Assembly: GCA_965227745.1 (NCBI GenBank)
Contig: OZ245769.1
Span: forward strand, 3,844,001-3,908,000
Length of the DNA: 64,000 nucleotides
DNA from: GAS368 sp965227745
GTDB lineage: Bacteria > Verrucomicrobiota > Verrucomicrobiia > Opitutales > Opitutaceae
Direction of reading: 5' to 3'
Made by a program: the position numbers and the translations under genes. Shown piece by piece: positions 1 to 8,298 of the stretch (position 1 is the first letter of the stretch; the number at the start of each line of letters is the position of its first letter). The notes beneath the pieces are model-generated. The model saw only the letters and a list, made by a program, of their open reading frames with translations. It had not been told where the DNA came from and searched no databases.

Positions 1-2467
1 GGCCGATGAAGGGCGCGTTTTCAAAGACGCCCGAGCCGCGCAGGTAGCTCGCGCTGCTGTTGGTGAAGGTGTAGTTAGCGAAGAGGCCGAGGCCACTGAG
101 CGGACCGGGGAGGAACGTGAACTGTTGCTGCCACGCGAGCTCGAGGCCTGAGATGTGGCCGCGAGGACCATTGACCGAGGTCGTGAGCTGATAGCCCGTG
201 GCAGGATCGACGACGCCAGGGATCGTGGCTTGGTAGGTGAAGTTCTTGATGTCTTTGTAGAAGCCGGAGACCGACACCGTGCCGAGCGAGGCAAAGTAGT
301 GCTCGACCGAGGCATCCCAATTGACGGATGTGAGGGCCTTGAGACCGGGGTTGCTCTCGGTGACGGTGCGGGCGTCGTCGCTCACGGAGCGGCGGAGCGC
401 GGAGTCGGCAAAGGCGGGACGCGCGAGGCTGTTGCTCCACGAGGCGCGGAGGACGGTGCGCTTGTCGAACGTCGAGCGGAGATAGATGCCGGGCAGGAAA
501 TTATCGTAGTCGCGCGAGCGCTTGCTTGGCGTGACCACGAGCGTGCCGGCCGTGGTGCGGAGATCGTTGCCCTTGGCCTCGAAATCGGTGCGCTCGTAGC
601 GGACGCCGGTCGAGAGATTCGTGGTGCCGAAAGTCAGACCGCCCATCACGTAAGCGGAGTAGACGTCTTCGTTGCTCGTCCAATCGTCCTGCGTGCCGGA
701 GGCGACATCGCGGGTGCCGACAAAGGCCGAGCGGTTGTCGCTAAAGAGCTTGGTGAATGCCTCGGCATTGAAGCGCGGGCCAGTCATGAACGCGTAGTCG
801 TCGGGCGACTGCGTCTGGGCGAGGGAGGCAAACGTGAGGGACGCGGGAGCCGCGTAGTTCACCTGCTCGCGCTCCTGGGTCTTTTCCTTGAGACGGATCT
901 GGCCGCCAAACTTCACGAAGGCGGGAAGATCGCCCGCGACGCGCGTATCCTGGCGCGCATCGGCCCCGAAATTCCACTCGGTCTCCTTACCGGTGCCGGG
1001 GGCGCTGCGGAGGCGGTTGAACTCGGTGAAGACCGCGGGATCGTTGATCGTCGGGCCGCCGACCTGCGTGACCTTGGGCGCGTAGACGCCGGGGGCGAAA
1101 GAGTACGACCAATCGGTGCCGCGCGCGGCCTTGCGGAAGATGATGGAGTCCTCGGGTTTGCTTTCCTTGCCGAGGCTGTAGGCGGCGTGGCCCTCGAACT
1201 TCCACGGGCCGACCGTGCGCTCGCCGCCGGTGGAAAAGGCGTAGAGGTCCTGGCTCTTGGTGCGGGAGCGGAGCTGCTTGTTTTCGCGGCGCACGCCGGT
1301 GACGGTCGCGCTGACATCGTCGAGCTGAGTGACCGTGCCTTCGGAGAAGGGGATCGTCGTCACGTAGCGATTTTCGTGATCGGAGAAATATGAGTAGGTG
1401 CCGCGAACATAGTAGAGCGAGGTGGAGTCGGGCTTAAACTCGACGCCGGCATTGGCGCCATAGCGCGTGCGGGTGATCTCGTACTCGCGGTAATTGATAT
1501 CCTGATTAAAGAAAGCCTGCGCCGTGGAGCCGGGGACCGGGCGGAGCACCCAGGGATTCGATACCTCGAAGTTATCAGAGCCGAAGCGGCGGCCCTGCCA
1601 CGTGGGCGAGAAGATCACGCCAACGGTGCCGTTGTTGAACACGTCGGAGTAAGTGGCGTTGTACTTCCCGCTGAGGCGGTCGCGGAGATTGTTGTACTGG
1701 CCCTGCGCGGAGAGTTGGAGCTGGCGGCCCTGCGCGTCGAAGGGGCTGCGGGTCTTCATGTTGATGCGGCCACCGAGACCGTCGACGTCTTGGTCGGGCG
1801 TGGGGACCTTGGTCACTTCCACGGCGCCAAGCGCATCGGTGGGGAGAACGTCGAGAGCGACGGTGCGGCTGCCGCGCTCGGGCGAGGCGACGGCCACGCC
1901 GTTGAGCTGCGTGCTGTTGAGATCGGGCCGAATGCCGCGGATGACGATGAAGCGGCCTTCACCCTGGTCGCGGTAGAGCGCGAGGCCGGGAATGCGCTGC
2001 ATGGACTCTGCCGCATTCTGGTCGGGGAAGCGGCCGATGGCGTCGGCGGCGACGATATTGGTGAGCGTATCGGCGGCGCGCTGCTGATTGATCGCGCGGG
2101 CGGAGCCGACGGCATTTTCCGTGATCACCATCGCGTTGAGTTTGACGACGTCACCGTTGAAGACGCCGTCGAGCTTCGCGACCTGGCCGGCGGCGACTGT
2201 CGCCGAGGCGCGGACCGTCGCGTAGCCGACATAGTCGAACTCCACGCTCTGCGTGCCGACTGGCACATCCTGCAGCACGTAGTCGCCGACCGAATTGGTA
2301 TAGGTCTCGATCTTGGTGCCCGCGACGCTCACGTGGGCGCCACCAAGCGCGAGTTTATTGCCGGAATCGGTCACGCGCCCGGCGATCTGCCCGACGGGCG
2401 ACTGCGCCTGAGCTGCCACGCCCAGGGCGAGCAGGAAAACAGAGAGGAAGCGGCGAAGGGATTTCAT
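1..2467 (-). CDS. TonB-dependent receptor, 3' end outside window
   Basis: Outer-membrane receptor that would import a ligand with energy from TonB. Translation from the ATG at 2467 gives a signal peptide (MKSLRRFLSVFLLALGVAAQ), then a carboxypeptidase-regulatory-like beta-sandwich (GQIAGRVTDSGNKLALGGAHV), a plug domain (AADAIGRFPDQNAAESMQRIPG, then RFIVIRGIRPDLNSTQLNGV) and a long beta-barrel with many aromatic strands such as DSTSLYYVRGTYSYFSDHEN. More than 820 residues are inside the window and the last strands and stop codon are missing. The architecture matches the large TonB receptors of the TIGR01782 type, often used for saccharides or other bulky nutrients. The substrate cannot be read from the sequence. 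It points away from the kynurenine genes and may be regulated separately. Confidence 0.93.
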   Translation of the reverse strand, partial: MKSLRRFLSVFLLALGVAAQAQSPVGQIAGRVTDSGNKLALGGAHVSVAGTKIETYTNSVGDYVLQDVPVGTQSVEFDYVGYATVRASATVAAGQVAKLDGVFNGDVVKLNAMVITENAVGSARAINQQRAADTLTNIVAADAIGRFPDQNAAESMQRIPGLALYRDQGEGRFIVIRGIRPDLNSTQLNGVAVASPERGSRTVALDVLPTDALGAVEVTKVPTPDQDVDGLGGRINMKTRSPFDAQGRQLQLSAQGQYNNLRDRLSGKYNATYSDVFNNGTVGVIFSPTWQGRRFGSDNFEVSNPWVLRPVPGSTAQAFFNQDINYREYEITRTRYGANAGVEFKPDSTSLYYVRGTYSYFSDHENRYVTTIPFSEGTVTQLDDVSATVTGVRRENKQLRSRTKSQDLYAFSTGGERTVGPWKFEGHAAYSLGKESKPEDSIIFRKAARGTDWSYSFAPGVYAPKVTQVGGPTINDPAVFTEFNRLRSAPGTGKETEWNFGADARQDTRVAGDLPAFVKFGGQIRLKEKTQEREQVNYAAPASLTFASLAQTQSPDDYAFMTGPRFNAEAFTKLFSDNRSAFVGTRDVASGTQDDWTSNEDVYSAYVMGGLTFGTTNLSTGVRYERTDFEAKGNDLRTTAGTLVVTPSKRSRDYDNFLPGIYLRSTFDKRTVLRASWSNSLARPAFADSALRRSVSDDARTVTESNPGLKALTSVNWDASVEHYFASLGTVSVSGFYKDIKNFTYQATIPGVVDPATGYQLTTSVNGPRGHISGLELAWQQQFTFLPGPLSGLGLFANYTFTNSSASYLRGSGVFENAPFIG

Positions 2468-2660
2468 CAGAGCGGACCGTGGTGGGACGCGCAAATGACC
2501 GTCAAGGTCACGTTCAATCCGTCACCGAATCGTCACGCTTCCGTAGCCGCCACGCAACATTCGCGCTTTTCCGTCACCTGCTGGTCACCCGCCGCAGCGC
2601 CAAGATGAGCGCAAGATTACGGGTCTGAGGAGAACCACCCGCCTGCGCATTACGGGTGGA

Positions 2661-2807
2661 TTACGACTTCGACAGTTTCTCCGCTTCCGCTTTCCGCAGG
2701 TCACCGTAGCGCAGCGCTTCCGCGAGGTACTTATCGCACTTTTCCTTCACGTCGTCACCGCGGACGTGGGCTGGGACTTCGACCAGACTTTGATTCCGCA
2801 GTACCAT
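2661..2807 (-). CDS. small charged protein, 48 aa, unknown
   Basis: A short reading frame from ATG 2807 to TAA 2661 in the gap between the TonB receptor and kynureninase. The product starts MVLRNQSLVEVPAHVRGDD and ends in a lysine- and glutamate-rich helix (CDKYLAEALRYGDLRKAEAE). It has no signal peptide or membrane segment. The helical C-terminus looks protein-like rather than random, but no Shine-Dalgarno sequence precedes the ATG. It is divergent from kynureninase and shares its AT-rich upstream region. No function is proposed. Confidence 0.4.
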   Translation of the reverse strand: MVLRNQSLVEVPAHVRGDDVKEKCDKYLAEALRYGDLRKAEAEKLSKS

Positions 2808-2809
2808 AA

Positions 2810-2825
2810 AGGATTTATAAAACCT
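2810..2825. promoter_or_regulatory. candidate operator palindrome in divergent promoter region
   Basis: AGGATTTATAAAACCT is a near-perfect 16-bp inverted repeat (one mismatched pair) in an AT-rich island between the small minus-strand gene and kynureninase. It abuts the start codon of the small gene and is followed by TATAGT (2825-2830), a plausible -10 box for transcription towards kynureninase. It could bind a regulator of the kynurenine genes. No -35 element is clear, so this is inference. Confidence 0.3.
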
Positions 2826-2893
2826 ATAGTACGAACATATGAGCCGATTTCAGCGAGACGATTTCCCTTTTGCCTCGACGCCTCGGCGAAGTG

Positions 2894-4177
2894 ATGTTCC
2901 CGCCGATGTCCGACTCCCCCACCCTGCTCGACCAAGCCGATGCGCTCGCGCGTTTCCGGGACGAGTTCTATTTGCCGGCAGGAAAAATCTATCTTGACGG
3001 CAATTCGCTCGGGCTGCTCTCTCGTCGGGCCGAGACGCACCTCGCGCGCGTGATGGCGGAGTGGCGCACACTCGGCATCGATGGCTGGACGGAGGCAAAG
3101 CCGCCGTGGCTGACGCTCGCAGAGACGGCGGCGGAGAAGATCGCGTCGCTCGTGGGCGCGGCGGCCGACGAGATTTGTATCAGCGGGCAAACGACGGCGA
3201 ATCTCCACCAACTGCTCGCCACCCTCTACGATCCGCCGGCGGCGCGGAAAGTGATCCTCGGTGATGCGCTCAATTTCGCGTCGGACGGGTATGCATTGCA
3301 ATCGCACCTGCGGCAGCGAGGGCTCGATCCCGCGGCGCACCTGCGCGTCATTCCCTCGCGCGATGGGCGCACGCTGCGACTCGACGATATGATCGAGGCT
3401 TTCGCGCAACCGGATGTGCAACTCGTCGTGCTGCCCGCCGTGGTCTTCACGAGCGGCCAGCTACTCGATGTCGCCACGCTCACGCGTAAGGCCCGCGAGC
3501 GTGGCGTGCTCATCGGCTGGGATTGCTCGCACAGCATCGGCGCGGTGCCGCACGTCTTCGGCGGCGAGGCGGGGCCGGACTTTGCTTTTTGGTGCAACTA
3601 CAAATGGCTCAACGCGGGGCCGGGTGCGGTGGGCGGAATGTTTTTGCATCGGCGGCATCATGCGCGGGCGCCGGGCCTCGCGGGTTGGTGGGGCGTGCGC
3701 GCGGATCGCCGCTTCGCGATGAGTCCGCAGCATGAGCCGGCGAGCGGAGCGGCGAGCCTGCATATCGGCACGCCGCATATTCTCTCGCTCGCACCGCTAC
3801 TCGGCTCGCTGGAGCTGATCGCGGAGGCGGGTGGCGTCGCGGCGCTGCGCGCGAAATCGCTCGCGCTGACGGATTTTCTGCTGGGGCGCTTCGACGCGGA
3901 ACTCGCGCCGCTGGGCTTCACCGTGGCCACGCCGCGCGGACAGATCACGCGGGGCGGTCACCTCGCGCTGGCGCATCCCGAGGCATGGCGGATTTGCCAG
4001 GCGCTGAAGGCGGCGGGAGTCGTGCCGGATTTTCGCGCGCCGGATTTGATCCGGCTCGCGCCGTCCCCGCTCTACACGAGTTTCGCGGAATGCGCGGAGG
4101 CGGTCACGCGCATGCGGGAGGTCGTGGTGAGCGGGGCGTATCTGGCGTTTGGCGAAGGGCGAGGGCTAGTAACGTAA
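2894..4177 (+). CDS. kynU: kynureninase
   Basis: PLP enzyme that cleaves L-kynurenine to anthranilate and alanine, in the cytoplasm. The PLP lysine lies in FAFWCNYKWLNAGPGAVGG (about K237 from this start). The preceding strand WDCSHSIGAVPH carries the cofactor-binding aspartate and histidine, and GQTTANLHQLL matches the phosphate-binding segment. The family signature near the C-terminus (RITRGGHLALAHPEA-like segment and LIRLAPSPLYTSFAE) is present, and about 427 residues is normal for the family. ATG 2894 is chosen; TTG 2870 and ATG 2906 are alternatives, and none has a strong ribosome binding site. The kynurenine formamidase gene lies 296 bp downstream on the same strand, so the two probably act in sequence on tryptophan breakdown. 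No tryptophan dioxygenase is in the window. Confidence 0.93.
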   Translation: MFPPMSDSPTLLDQADALARFRDEFYLPAGKIYLDGNSLGLLSRRAETHLARVMAEWRTLGIDGWTEAKPPWLTLAETAAEKIASLVGAAADEICISGQTTANLHQLLATLYDPPAARKVILGDALNFASDGYALQSHLRQRGLDPAAHLRVIPSRDGRTLRLDDMIEAFAQPDVQLVVLPAVVFTSGQLLDVATLTRKARERGVLIGWDCSHSIGAVPHVFGGEAGPDFAFWCNYKWLNAGPGAVGGMFLHRRHHARAPGLAGWWGVRADRRFAMSPQHEPASGAASLHIGTPHILSLAPLLGSLELIAEAGGVAALRAKSLALTDFLLGRFDAELAPLGFTVATPRGQITRGGHLALAHPEAWRICQALKAAGVVPDFRAPDLIRLAPSPLYTSFAECAEAVTRMREVVVSGAYLAFGEGRGLVT

Positions 4178-4270
4178 TGGCGGACCACAGGGAGCAGGTG
4201 ACCGAAGCACAGTCGGGCGAGCCGGAAAGTTTTGCCGCGGATTACGCCGATGGGCGCGGCTAGCGGAAGA

Positions 4271-4348
4271 CAGGAGCCTGCTCCTAGGCGACGGTATGGC
4301 TCGAGTAGTCATCCGATAGCCCATCGCCTGCAAGCAGGCTCCTACCTT
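4271..4348. repeat. REP pair, family A (imperfect)
   Basis: Two head-to-head palindromes in the kynU-kynB gap. The left arm AGGAGCCTGCTCCTAGGCGA is complementary to the right arm CATCGCCTGCAAGCAGGCTC, followed by CTACCT. The same sequence occurs at 46973-47054 as a perfect 28-bp inverted repeat. Read from the outside, the right unit starts GTAGGAGCCTGC, so it has the GTAG head typical of RAYT-associated REP elements. It may also affect kynU-kynB readthrough or mRNA stability. Confidence 0.8.
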
Positions 4349-4473
4349 CGAGCCAACGGCTTCGATGAGTACGGCTGAGATGAAACTTCTGTTCGTTGCT
4401 CAACGAAAGGAAAGTGCGGCATTTGCTTTGCGCGAATCGGGGTTCGGCTTAGTACGTAAACTAAATTCCCCAC

Positions 4474-5094
4474 ATGCCGCTCATCGATATCACGCATCCG
4501 CTTTCCAATGCCACGGCACCCTGGCCGGGCGACACGCAGTATCAATTCGAGTATGTTTGCCGGATGCGCGATGGCGCTTCGTGCAACGTCGGGAAATTCG
4601 TCAGCGGCATCCACAGCGGGACGCACATGGATGCGCCGTATCATTACAACGAAAAGGGCATCACGATCGACCAGCTCGACCTCGATATTTTGATCGGGCC
4701 GGCGCGGGTGTTTCTCGCCCAGGGCTGCGATCCGATCACGCGCGAGGTGTTCGCGGGCCTCGACGGACGGGCCACACCGCGCGTGCTCATCCGCACCAAT
4801 CACTGCGACGACAAAACCAAATTCCCCGCCCAGATCCCGACGCTCGCGCCCGATGTGCCGGCGTGGCTCGGCGAGCAGGGCGTGCGCCTCATCGGCCTCG
4901 ACGTGCCCTCGGTGGACAAGGTCAACGATCCCAGCATGCGCGTGCACCATCTGCTCGATGCGGCGAATATCATCATCCTCGAAAACCTCGACCTGCGTGC
5001 GGCAGCGCCGGGCGTATACGAGTTGATCGCGATGCCGTTGAAATTAGCGGGCGCAGAGGGGTCGCCGATCCGCGCGGTGTTGCGGACGAAGTGA
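4474..5094 (+). CDS. kynB: kynurenine formamidase (arylformamidase)
   Basis: Zn-dependent cyclase-family amidohydrolase that removes the formyl group from N-formylkynurenine to give kynurenine, the substrate of the upstream kynureninase. The metal motif HSGTHMDAPYH is at residues 47-57, and the start PLIDITHPLSNATAPWPGD and later LIGLDVPSVDKV and HHLLDAANIIILENLDL are characteristic. The length of 206 residues fits the bacterial KynB class. The ATG at 4474 starts directly at the conserved N-terminus. Together with kynU it forms a short tryptophan-degradation segment; the generic cyclase family is broader, so the assignment leans on this context. Confidence 0.9.
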   Translation: MPLIDITHPLSNATAPWPGDTQYQFEYVCRMRDGASCNVGKFVSGIHSGTHMDAPYHYNEKGITIDQLDLDILIGPARVFLAQGCDPITREVFAGLDGRATPRVLIRTNHCDDKTKFPAQIPTLAPDVPAWLGEQGVRLIGLDVPSVDKVNDPSMRVHHLLDAANIIILENLDLRAAAPGVYELIAMPLKLAGAEGSPIRAVLRTK

Positions 5095-5210
5095 GCGACG
5101 GACGAAAAGTGATGGGCTATATGAACCGCGAAGTACGCGAAGTGGCGCGAAGGCGCAGTTGATGTTCGGATGGCCCAGGCGAACTCGCGGCCGAATCACT
5201 GGTGAAACAA

Positions 5211-5294
5211 TTGAACAGGAGGGCCGGGAAGAGCGGGAAAAAGCTGCGGCCCAAAAATCGTCCTCCTTCTCGTTCTTCCCGGCCTTCCTGTTCA
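5211..5294. repeat. long imperfect inverted repeat
   Basis: TTGAACAGGAGGGCCGGGAA at 5211 is complementary to TTCCCGGCCTTCCTGTTCAA ending at 5294, with an unpaired centre of about 30 bases. Related text (CCCTTCCCGGCCTTCCTCTT) occurs near 16791, so this is a dispersed repeat rather than a simple terminator. The remainder of the 5095-5461 gap holds only this and the REP at 5427. Confidence 0.7.
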
Positions 5295-5426
5295 AAGAAG
5301 TCACTCCGGCGTAGTGGAAAATCACCTACATCGGTGCGCTGATGTCAGGAGGAATCGCCCATAGCAGGCGGCACCTTAGCCGCTGAAAAGCGGATTGGAA
5401 AACTGATGGTGATATCAACGTCTGAT

Positions 5427-5451
5427 GCGCCGGCCGGAGACCGGCGCTACC
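5427..5451. repeat. REP, family D
   Basis: GCGCCGGCCGGAGACCGGCGCTAC is a hairpin whose complement begins GTAGCGCCGGTCTCCGGCC. The same short hairpin with a GTAG head recurs at 9900, 12319, 36202 and 40873. It sits just past the end of the minus-strand metallo-beta-lactamase-fold gene. Confidence 0.75.
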
Positions 5452-5461
5452 CTGGGCGCGC

Positions 5462-6424
5462 TCAGCTCTTCTTCTCCGTCAGCTCATCATACGCCGTGGC
5501 GAGATTGCCGCCGAGGCGGTTGGGGAGCGGGAGGTGGTAGTCGGGGAAGCCGGGGAGGTTGGCGAGGGCCATGATCGTTTCCTTGGACTCGCCGGCGGCG
5601 ATTTTCTTCGACGTGTAGTCGAGGAGGCCGCTGAGGTAGTCGCGGAAGACGAGGAGGTCGGCGCGTTTGCCGACGGGGCCGAATTTCGCGTCGGGATTGC
5701 CGTGGCCGAAGATGTAGATGGCGTCGGCCGGGTAGGTCTTGGCGGCCTCTTCGAGGACGGTGATCCAGTGCTTGATGCTGCCGCCGGAGCCGCGGTCGAT
5801 CACAGGGTAGAGGCGGTTGAACATCAGGTCGCCCATGTGGACGACGTTCGCTTTTTCAAATAGCACGATGATGTCGCCGCTCGTGTGGCCGGTGCCGTGG
5901 TATTGGGCGATGATGACTTCGCCGCCGACTTCGTGGCGCCAGACTTCGGGGAAAGTGGTGTCGGCGTAGACTTGCTTGTCGAGGGTGTTGGCTTTTTCGG
6001 CGGCGGCGAACTGCAGCTTCGGGACGTTGGCGTGGGCGACGATTTTCTTGGCGATGGGCTTGAGGACGGGATTGCCGCCGGTATGGTCGCCGTGGTGGTG
6101 AGTGTTGATGACGACGTCGAAAGACTGATTGCCACGGCCTTTGATACCTTGGGCAAAGATGGCGGCGGTGTCGGGGAACTGGGTGTCGACCGCGACAAAG
6201 GCATCTTTGTTGGCCAGCCAGCCGATGCTGCCGCCGCGGCCGGTGAAGATGCCGACGTTGCGGCGCAGTTCGCGAAACTCCGTGACGGCGGGCGCCGGGG
6301 GTTGCTTGGCGGCAGCGGCGGCGGGGGCTTTCGGGGCGGGAGTTTCGGCGGCAAAAGCGTTGCGGGCCATGAGGCCGGCAGTCGCGAGGGCGGACGTGCG
6401 AACGAGGAAATCGCGGCGATTCAT
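5462..6424 (-). CDS. Tat-exported metallo-beta-lactamase-fold hydrolase
   Basis: Exported hydrolase of the MBL fold. The start at ATG 6424 gives a twin-arginine signal (MNRRDFLVRTSALATAGLMA) ending near NAFAAE, followed by an alanine/proline linker. The zinc motif INTHHHGDHTGGN is clear, followed by YHGTGHTSGDIIVLF with the next metal histidine and HMGDLMFNRLYPVID. It is about 320 residues from this start. A longer frame continues upstream to 6529, but the residues before MNRRDFL look like non-coding sequence. The substrate is unknown; beta-lactamase activity should not be assumed. Confidence 0.88.
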   Translation of the reverse strand: MNRRDFLVRTSALATAGLMARNAFAAETPAPKAPAAAAAKQPPAPAVTEFRELRRNVGIFTGRGGSIGWLANKDAFVAVDTQFPDTAAIFAQGIKGRGNQSFDVVINTHHHGDHTGGNPVLKPIAKKIVAHANVPKLQFAAAEKANTLDKQVYADTTFPEVWRHEVGGEVIIAQYHGTGHTSGDIIVLFEKANVVHMGDLMFNRLYPVIDRGSGGSIKHWITVLEEAAKTYPADAIYIFGHGNPDAKFGPVGKRADLLVFRDYLSGLLDYTSKKIAAGESKETIMALANLPGFPDYHLPLPNRLGGNLATAYDELTEKKS

Positions 6425-6688
6425 ATCCACCGAAGTAGCACGTGCAGGGCCGGTTGACGACTCATTTTGCCATTCCGCGTCCGACGCTTCGCGGCGCGAG
6501 GGCGGCACCGGCGAGCAGCTTCGAGGCACAGGCTACCAAGGGTTTGACGAATTCCTGTAACCATTCCGCCGCCCGGCGGTTTCCCTCAGCACACCAGAAC
6601 AACATGTCCCGCTCTCGTCGTGATTGCCGCCCTCTCAGAAATCTCCGTTCATCGCGCTCAGCCCGCCGCTAGCAGGCCCTCCATTCCA

Positions 6689-7264
6689 GTGGATTCTGTC
6701 ACCGAACAACGCACCGACCACGCCTTGATGATTGCCGTCCGCGACGGCGAACTCGACGCGCTGGGAGAACTCTTCGAACGCCATCACGGCCCGCTCTTTG
6801 GCTTTCTCGTCAAGCTCACCGGCCAGCGCCCGGCCGCCGAGGACATCGCGCAGATCGTCTTTCAGCGCATGCTGAAGTACCGCCACACCTATCGCGACGA
6901 CGGCAGCTTCACGGCTTGGATGTATCACCTCGCGCGCCGCTGCGCCGCCGATCATTTCCGCCGCGCCAACGCCGCCCCGCACGCCACCGATCCGGTCGAT
7001 CTGCAGGACCACGCTGATGATGCGCCGCACGCCAGCGACCACGCCACCACGCGCGACGACCACGCTCTCCTGCACACCGCCCTCGCCCGCCTCGACCGCG
7101 ATGACCGCGAGGTGCTGCTCCTCTCCCGGTTCCAAGAGCTCTCCTTTGCCGAGATCTCCGGCATCCTCGAGTGCTCCGCCGGCGCCGCCAAAGTCCGCGC
7201 CCACCGCGCGCTCCAAACGCTCCGCCAAATCTATTTTCAACTTCAACAACAGCGCTCCGCCTAA
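6689..7264 (+). CDS. ECF RNA polymerase sigma factor
   Basis: Group IV sigma-70 factor. Region 2 is GELDALGELFERHHGPLFGF through AEDIAQIVFQRMLKYRHTY and FTAWMYHLARRCAADHFRR. Region 4 is ALARLDRDDREVLLLSRFQE followed by LSFAEISGILECSAGAAKVR, a typical helix-turn-helix. A histidine- and aspartate-rich linker joins them. GTG 6689 is proposed because it precedes SVTEQRTDHAL, the usual beginning; GTG 6620 would add 23 residues. The next gene is its likely membrane anti-sigma factor, 117 bp downstream, followed by a DUF4097 protein, so the three probably form one autoregulated unit. Confidence 0.9.
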   Translation: MDSVTEQRTDHALMIAVRDGELDALGELFERHHGPLFGFLVKLTGQRPAAEDIAQIVFQRMLKYRHTYRDDGSFTAWMYHLARRCAADHFRRANAAPHATDPVDLQDHADDAPHASDHATTRDDHALLHTALARLDRDDREVLLLSRFQELSFAEISGILECSAGAAKVRAHRALQTLRQIYFQLQQQRSA

Positions 7265-7381
7265 CCTGACACCTCCGATCACCCCGCCGGCCCCCGCCCG
7301 CTACGCCTGATCGAACGCCTCAGCCGCCCGCCGCCGGAGTCTCTCAACCCTAAACTCTCCTCTCTCAACCCTTTCCGTCCG

Positions 7382-8209
7382 ATGAACTGCCAAGCCGCCC
7401 GCGATATTTTCCCCGAGCTCCTCGACCGCCGCACTCCGGCGACCGCGCAGCCCGCGGCCCGCGCCCATCTCGCTAGCTGCCCTGATTGCCAGCGCGAGTT
7501 TTCCGCGCTCAGCCAAACCCTCTCCGCCCTCGACTCCATGCCCGCCCCCTCGCCCAGCCCGCGCCTGCGCCAAAATTTCTACGCCATGCTCGAGGAGGAA
7601 AAGCACTCCGCCGAGAGCGTGCGCGTCAACGTCGGCCGCGAGACCCGCGCCCGCCGCCTCTCTTTCTTCGCCTGGGCCATCGCGCCCTTCGCCGCCTGCG
7701 CGCTCGTCGCCTTGGGTTTCCTGCTCGGCAGCCGCCGCGCCGAAAAGACCTACTCCGCCGCAGAAATCGCTACCGCCGAGAAACTTGCCTCCCTTGAGCG
7801 CCAGCTCGGCGACATCAAGAAGCTCACCGCGATGTCCATCATCCAGCAGCAGCAGAGCAGCCCGACCAATGAGCGCCTGCAGGAAGTCCTCCTCGCTTCG
7901 AAACAGGAGCACGTCACCGACAAGGTCCTCAACGATCTCATGGCCGCCGTCGCTTGGGACCCCAGTACTAACGTCCGCCTCCGCGCTCTCGAAGCCCTTT
8001 TCCCGCACGGGGATAGCAAGCTCGTCCGCGATGGCATCCTCGCCTCCCTGCCCCGTGAGCAAAATCCTCTCGTGCAACTGGAAATGATCGACTTCGTCGC
8101 CGCCACCAAGGACCGCGCCGCCGCCCCAACCCTCGAGCAGCTCGCCAAAAACGAGGATGCCGATCGCACGGTGCGCGACGCCGCTTTCCGCGCCCTGGCC
8201 CAGCTCTGA
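7382..8209 (+). CDS. zinc-finger anti-sigma factor with HEAT-like C-terminus
   Basis: Membrane-bound regulator predicted to hold the upstream sigma factor. The N-terminus has the anti-sigma zinc finger pattern CQAARDIFPELLDRR followed by HLASCPDC (H-x3-C-x2-C). One membrane segment (FFAWAIAPFAACALVALGFL, about residues 94-113) separates it from a periplasmic part. That part starts with a coiled coil (EKLASLERQLGDIKKL) and then HEAT-like helical repeats such as STNVRLRALEALFPHGDSKL and NPLVQLEMIDFVAATKD. The HEAT-like domain could receive a signal or bind the secreted DUF4097 protein encoded next. Its 275 residues exceed most anti-sigma factors because of this domain. Confidence 0.82.
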   Translation: MNCQAARDIFPELLDRRTPATAQPAARAHLASCPDCQREFSALSQTLSALDSMPAPSPSPRLRQNFYAMLEEEKHSAESVRVNVGRETRARRLSFFAWAIAPFAACALVALGFLLGSRRAEKTYSAAEIATAEKLASLERQLGDIKKLTAMSIIQQQQSSPTNERLQEVLLASKQEHVTDKVLNDLMAAVAWDPSTNVRLRALEALFPHGDSKLVRDGILASLPREQNPLVQLEMIDFVAATKDRAAAPTLEQLAKNEDADRTVRDAAFRALAQL

Positions 8210-8298
8210 GCCACCTCCCTTTTTCCACAACCACAACTCGATGCCCTCGAACGGGAGCCATCGTTTCACTTCAAACCAAACCCTCAGTTCTCACTCTC

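Noticed and set aside
155..1393. 412-codon plus-strand open frame over the TonB receptor
   Set aside because: The minus strand encodes an unmistakable TonB-dependent receptor; the plus-strand frame is rich in A, G, R, E, V as expected from the complement of GC-rich codons.
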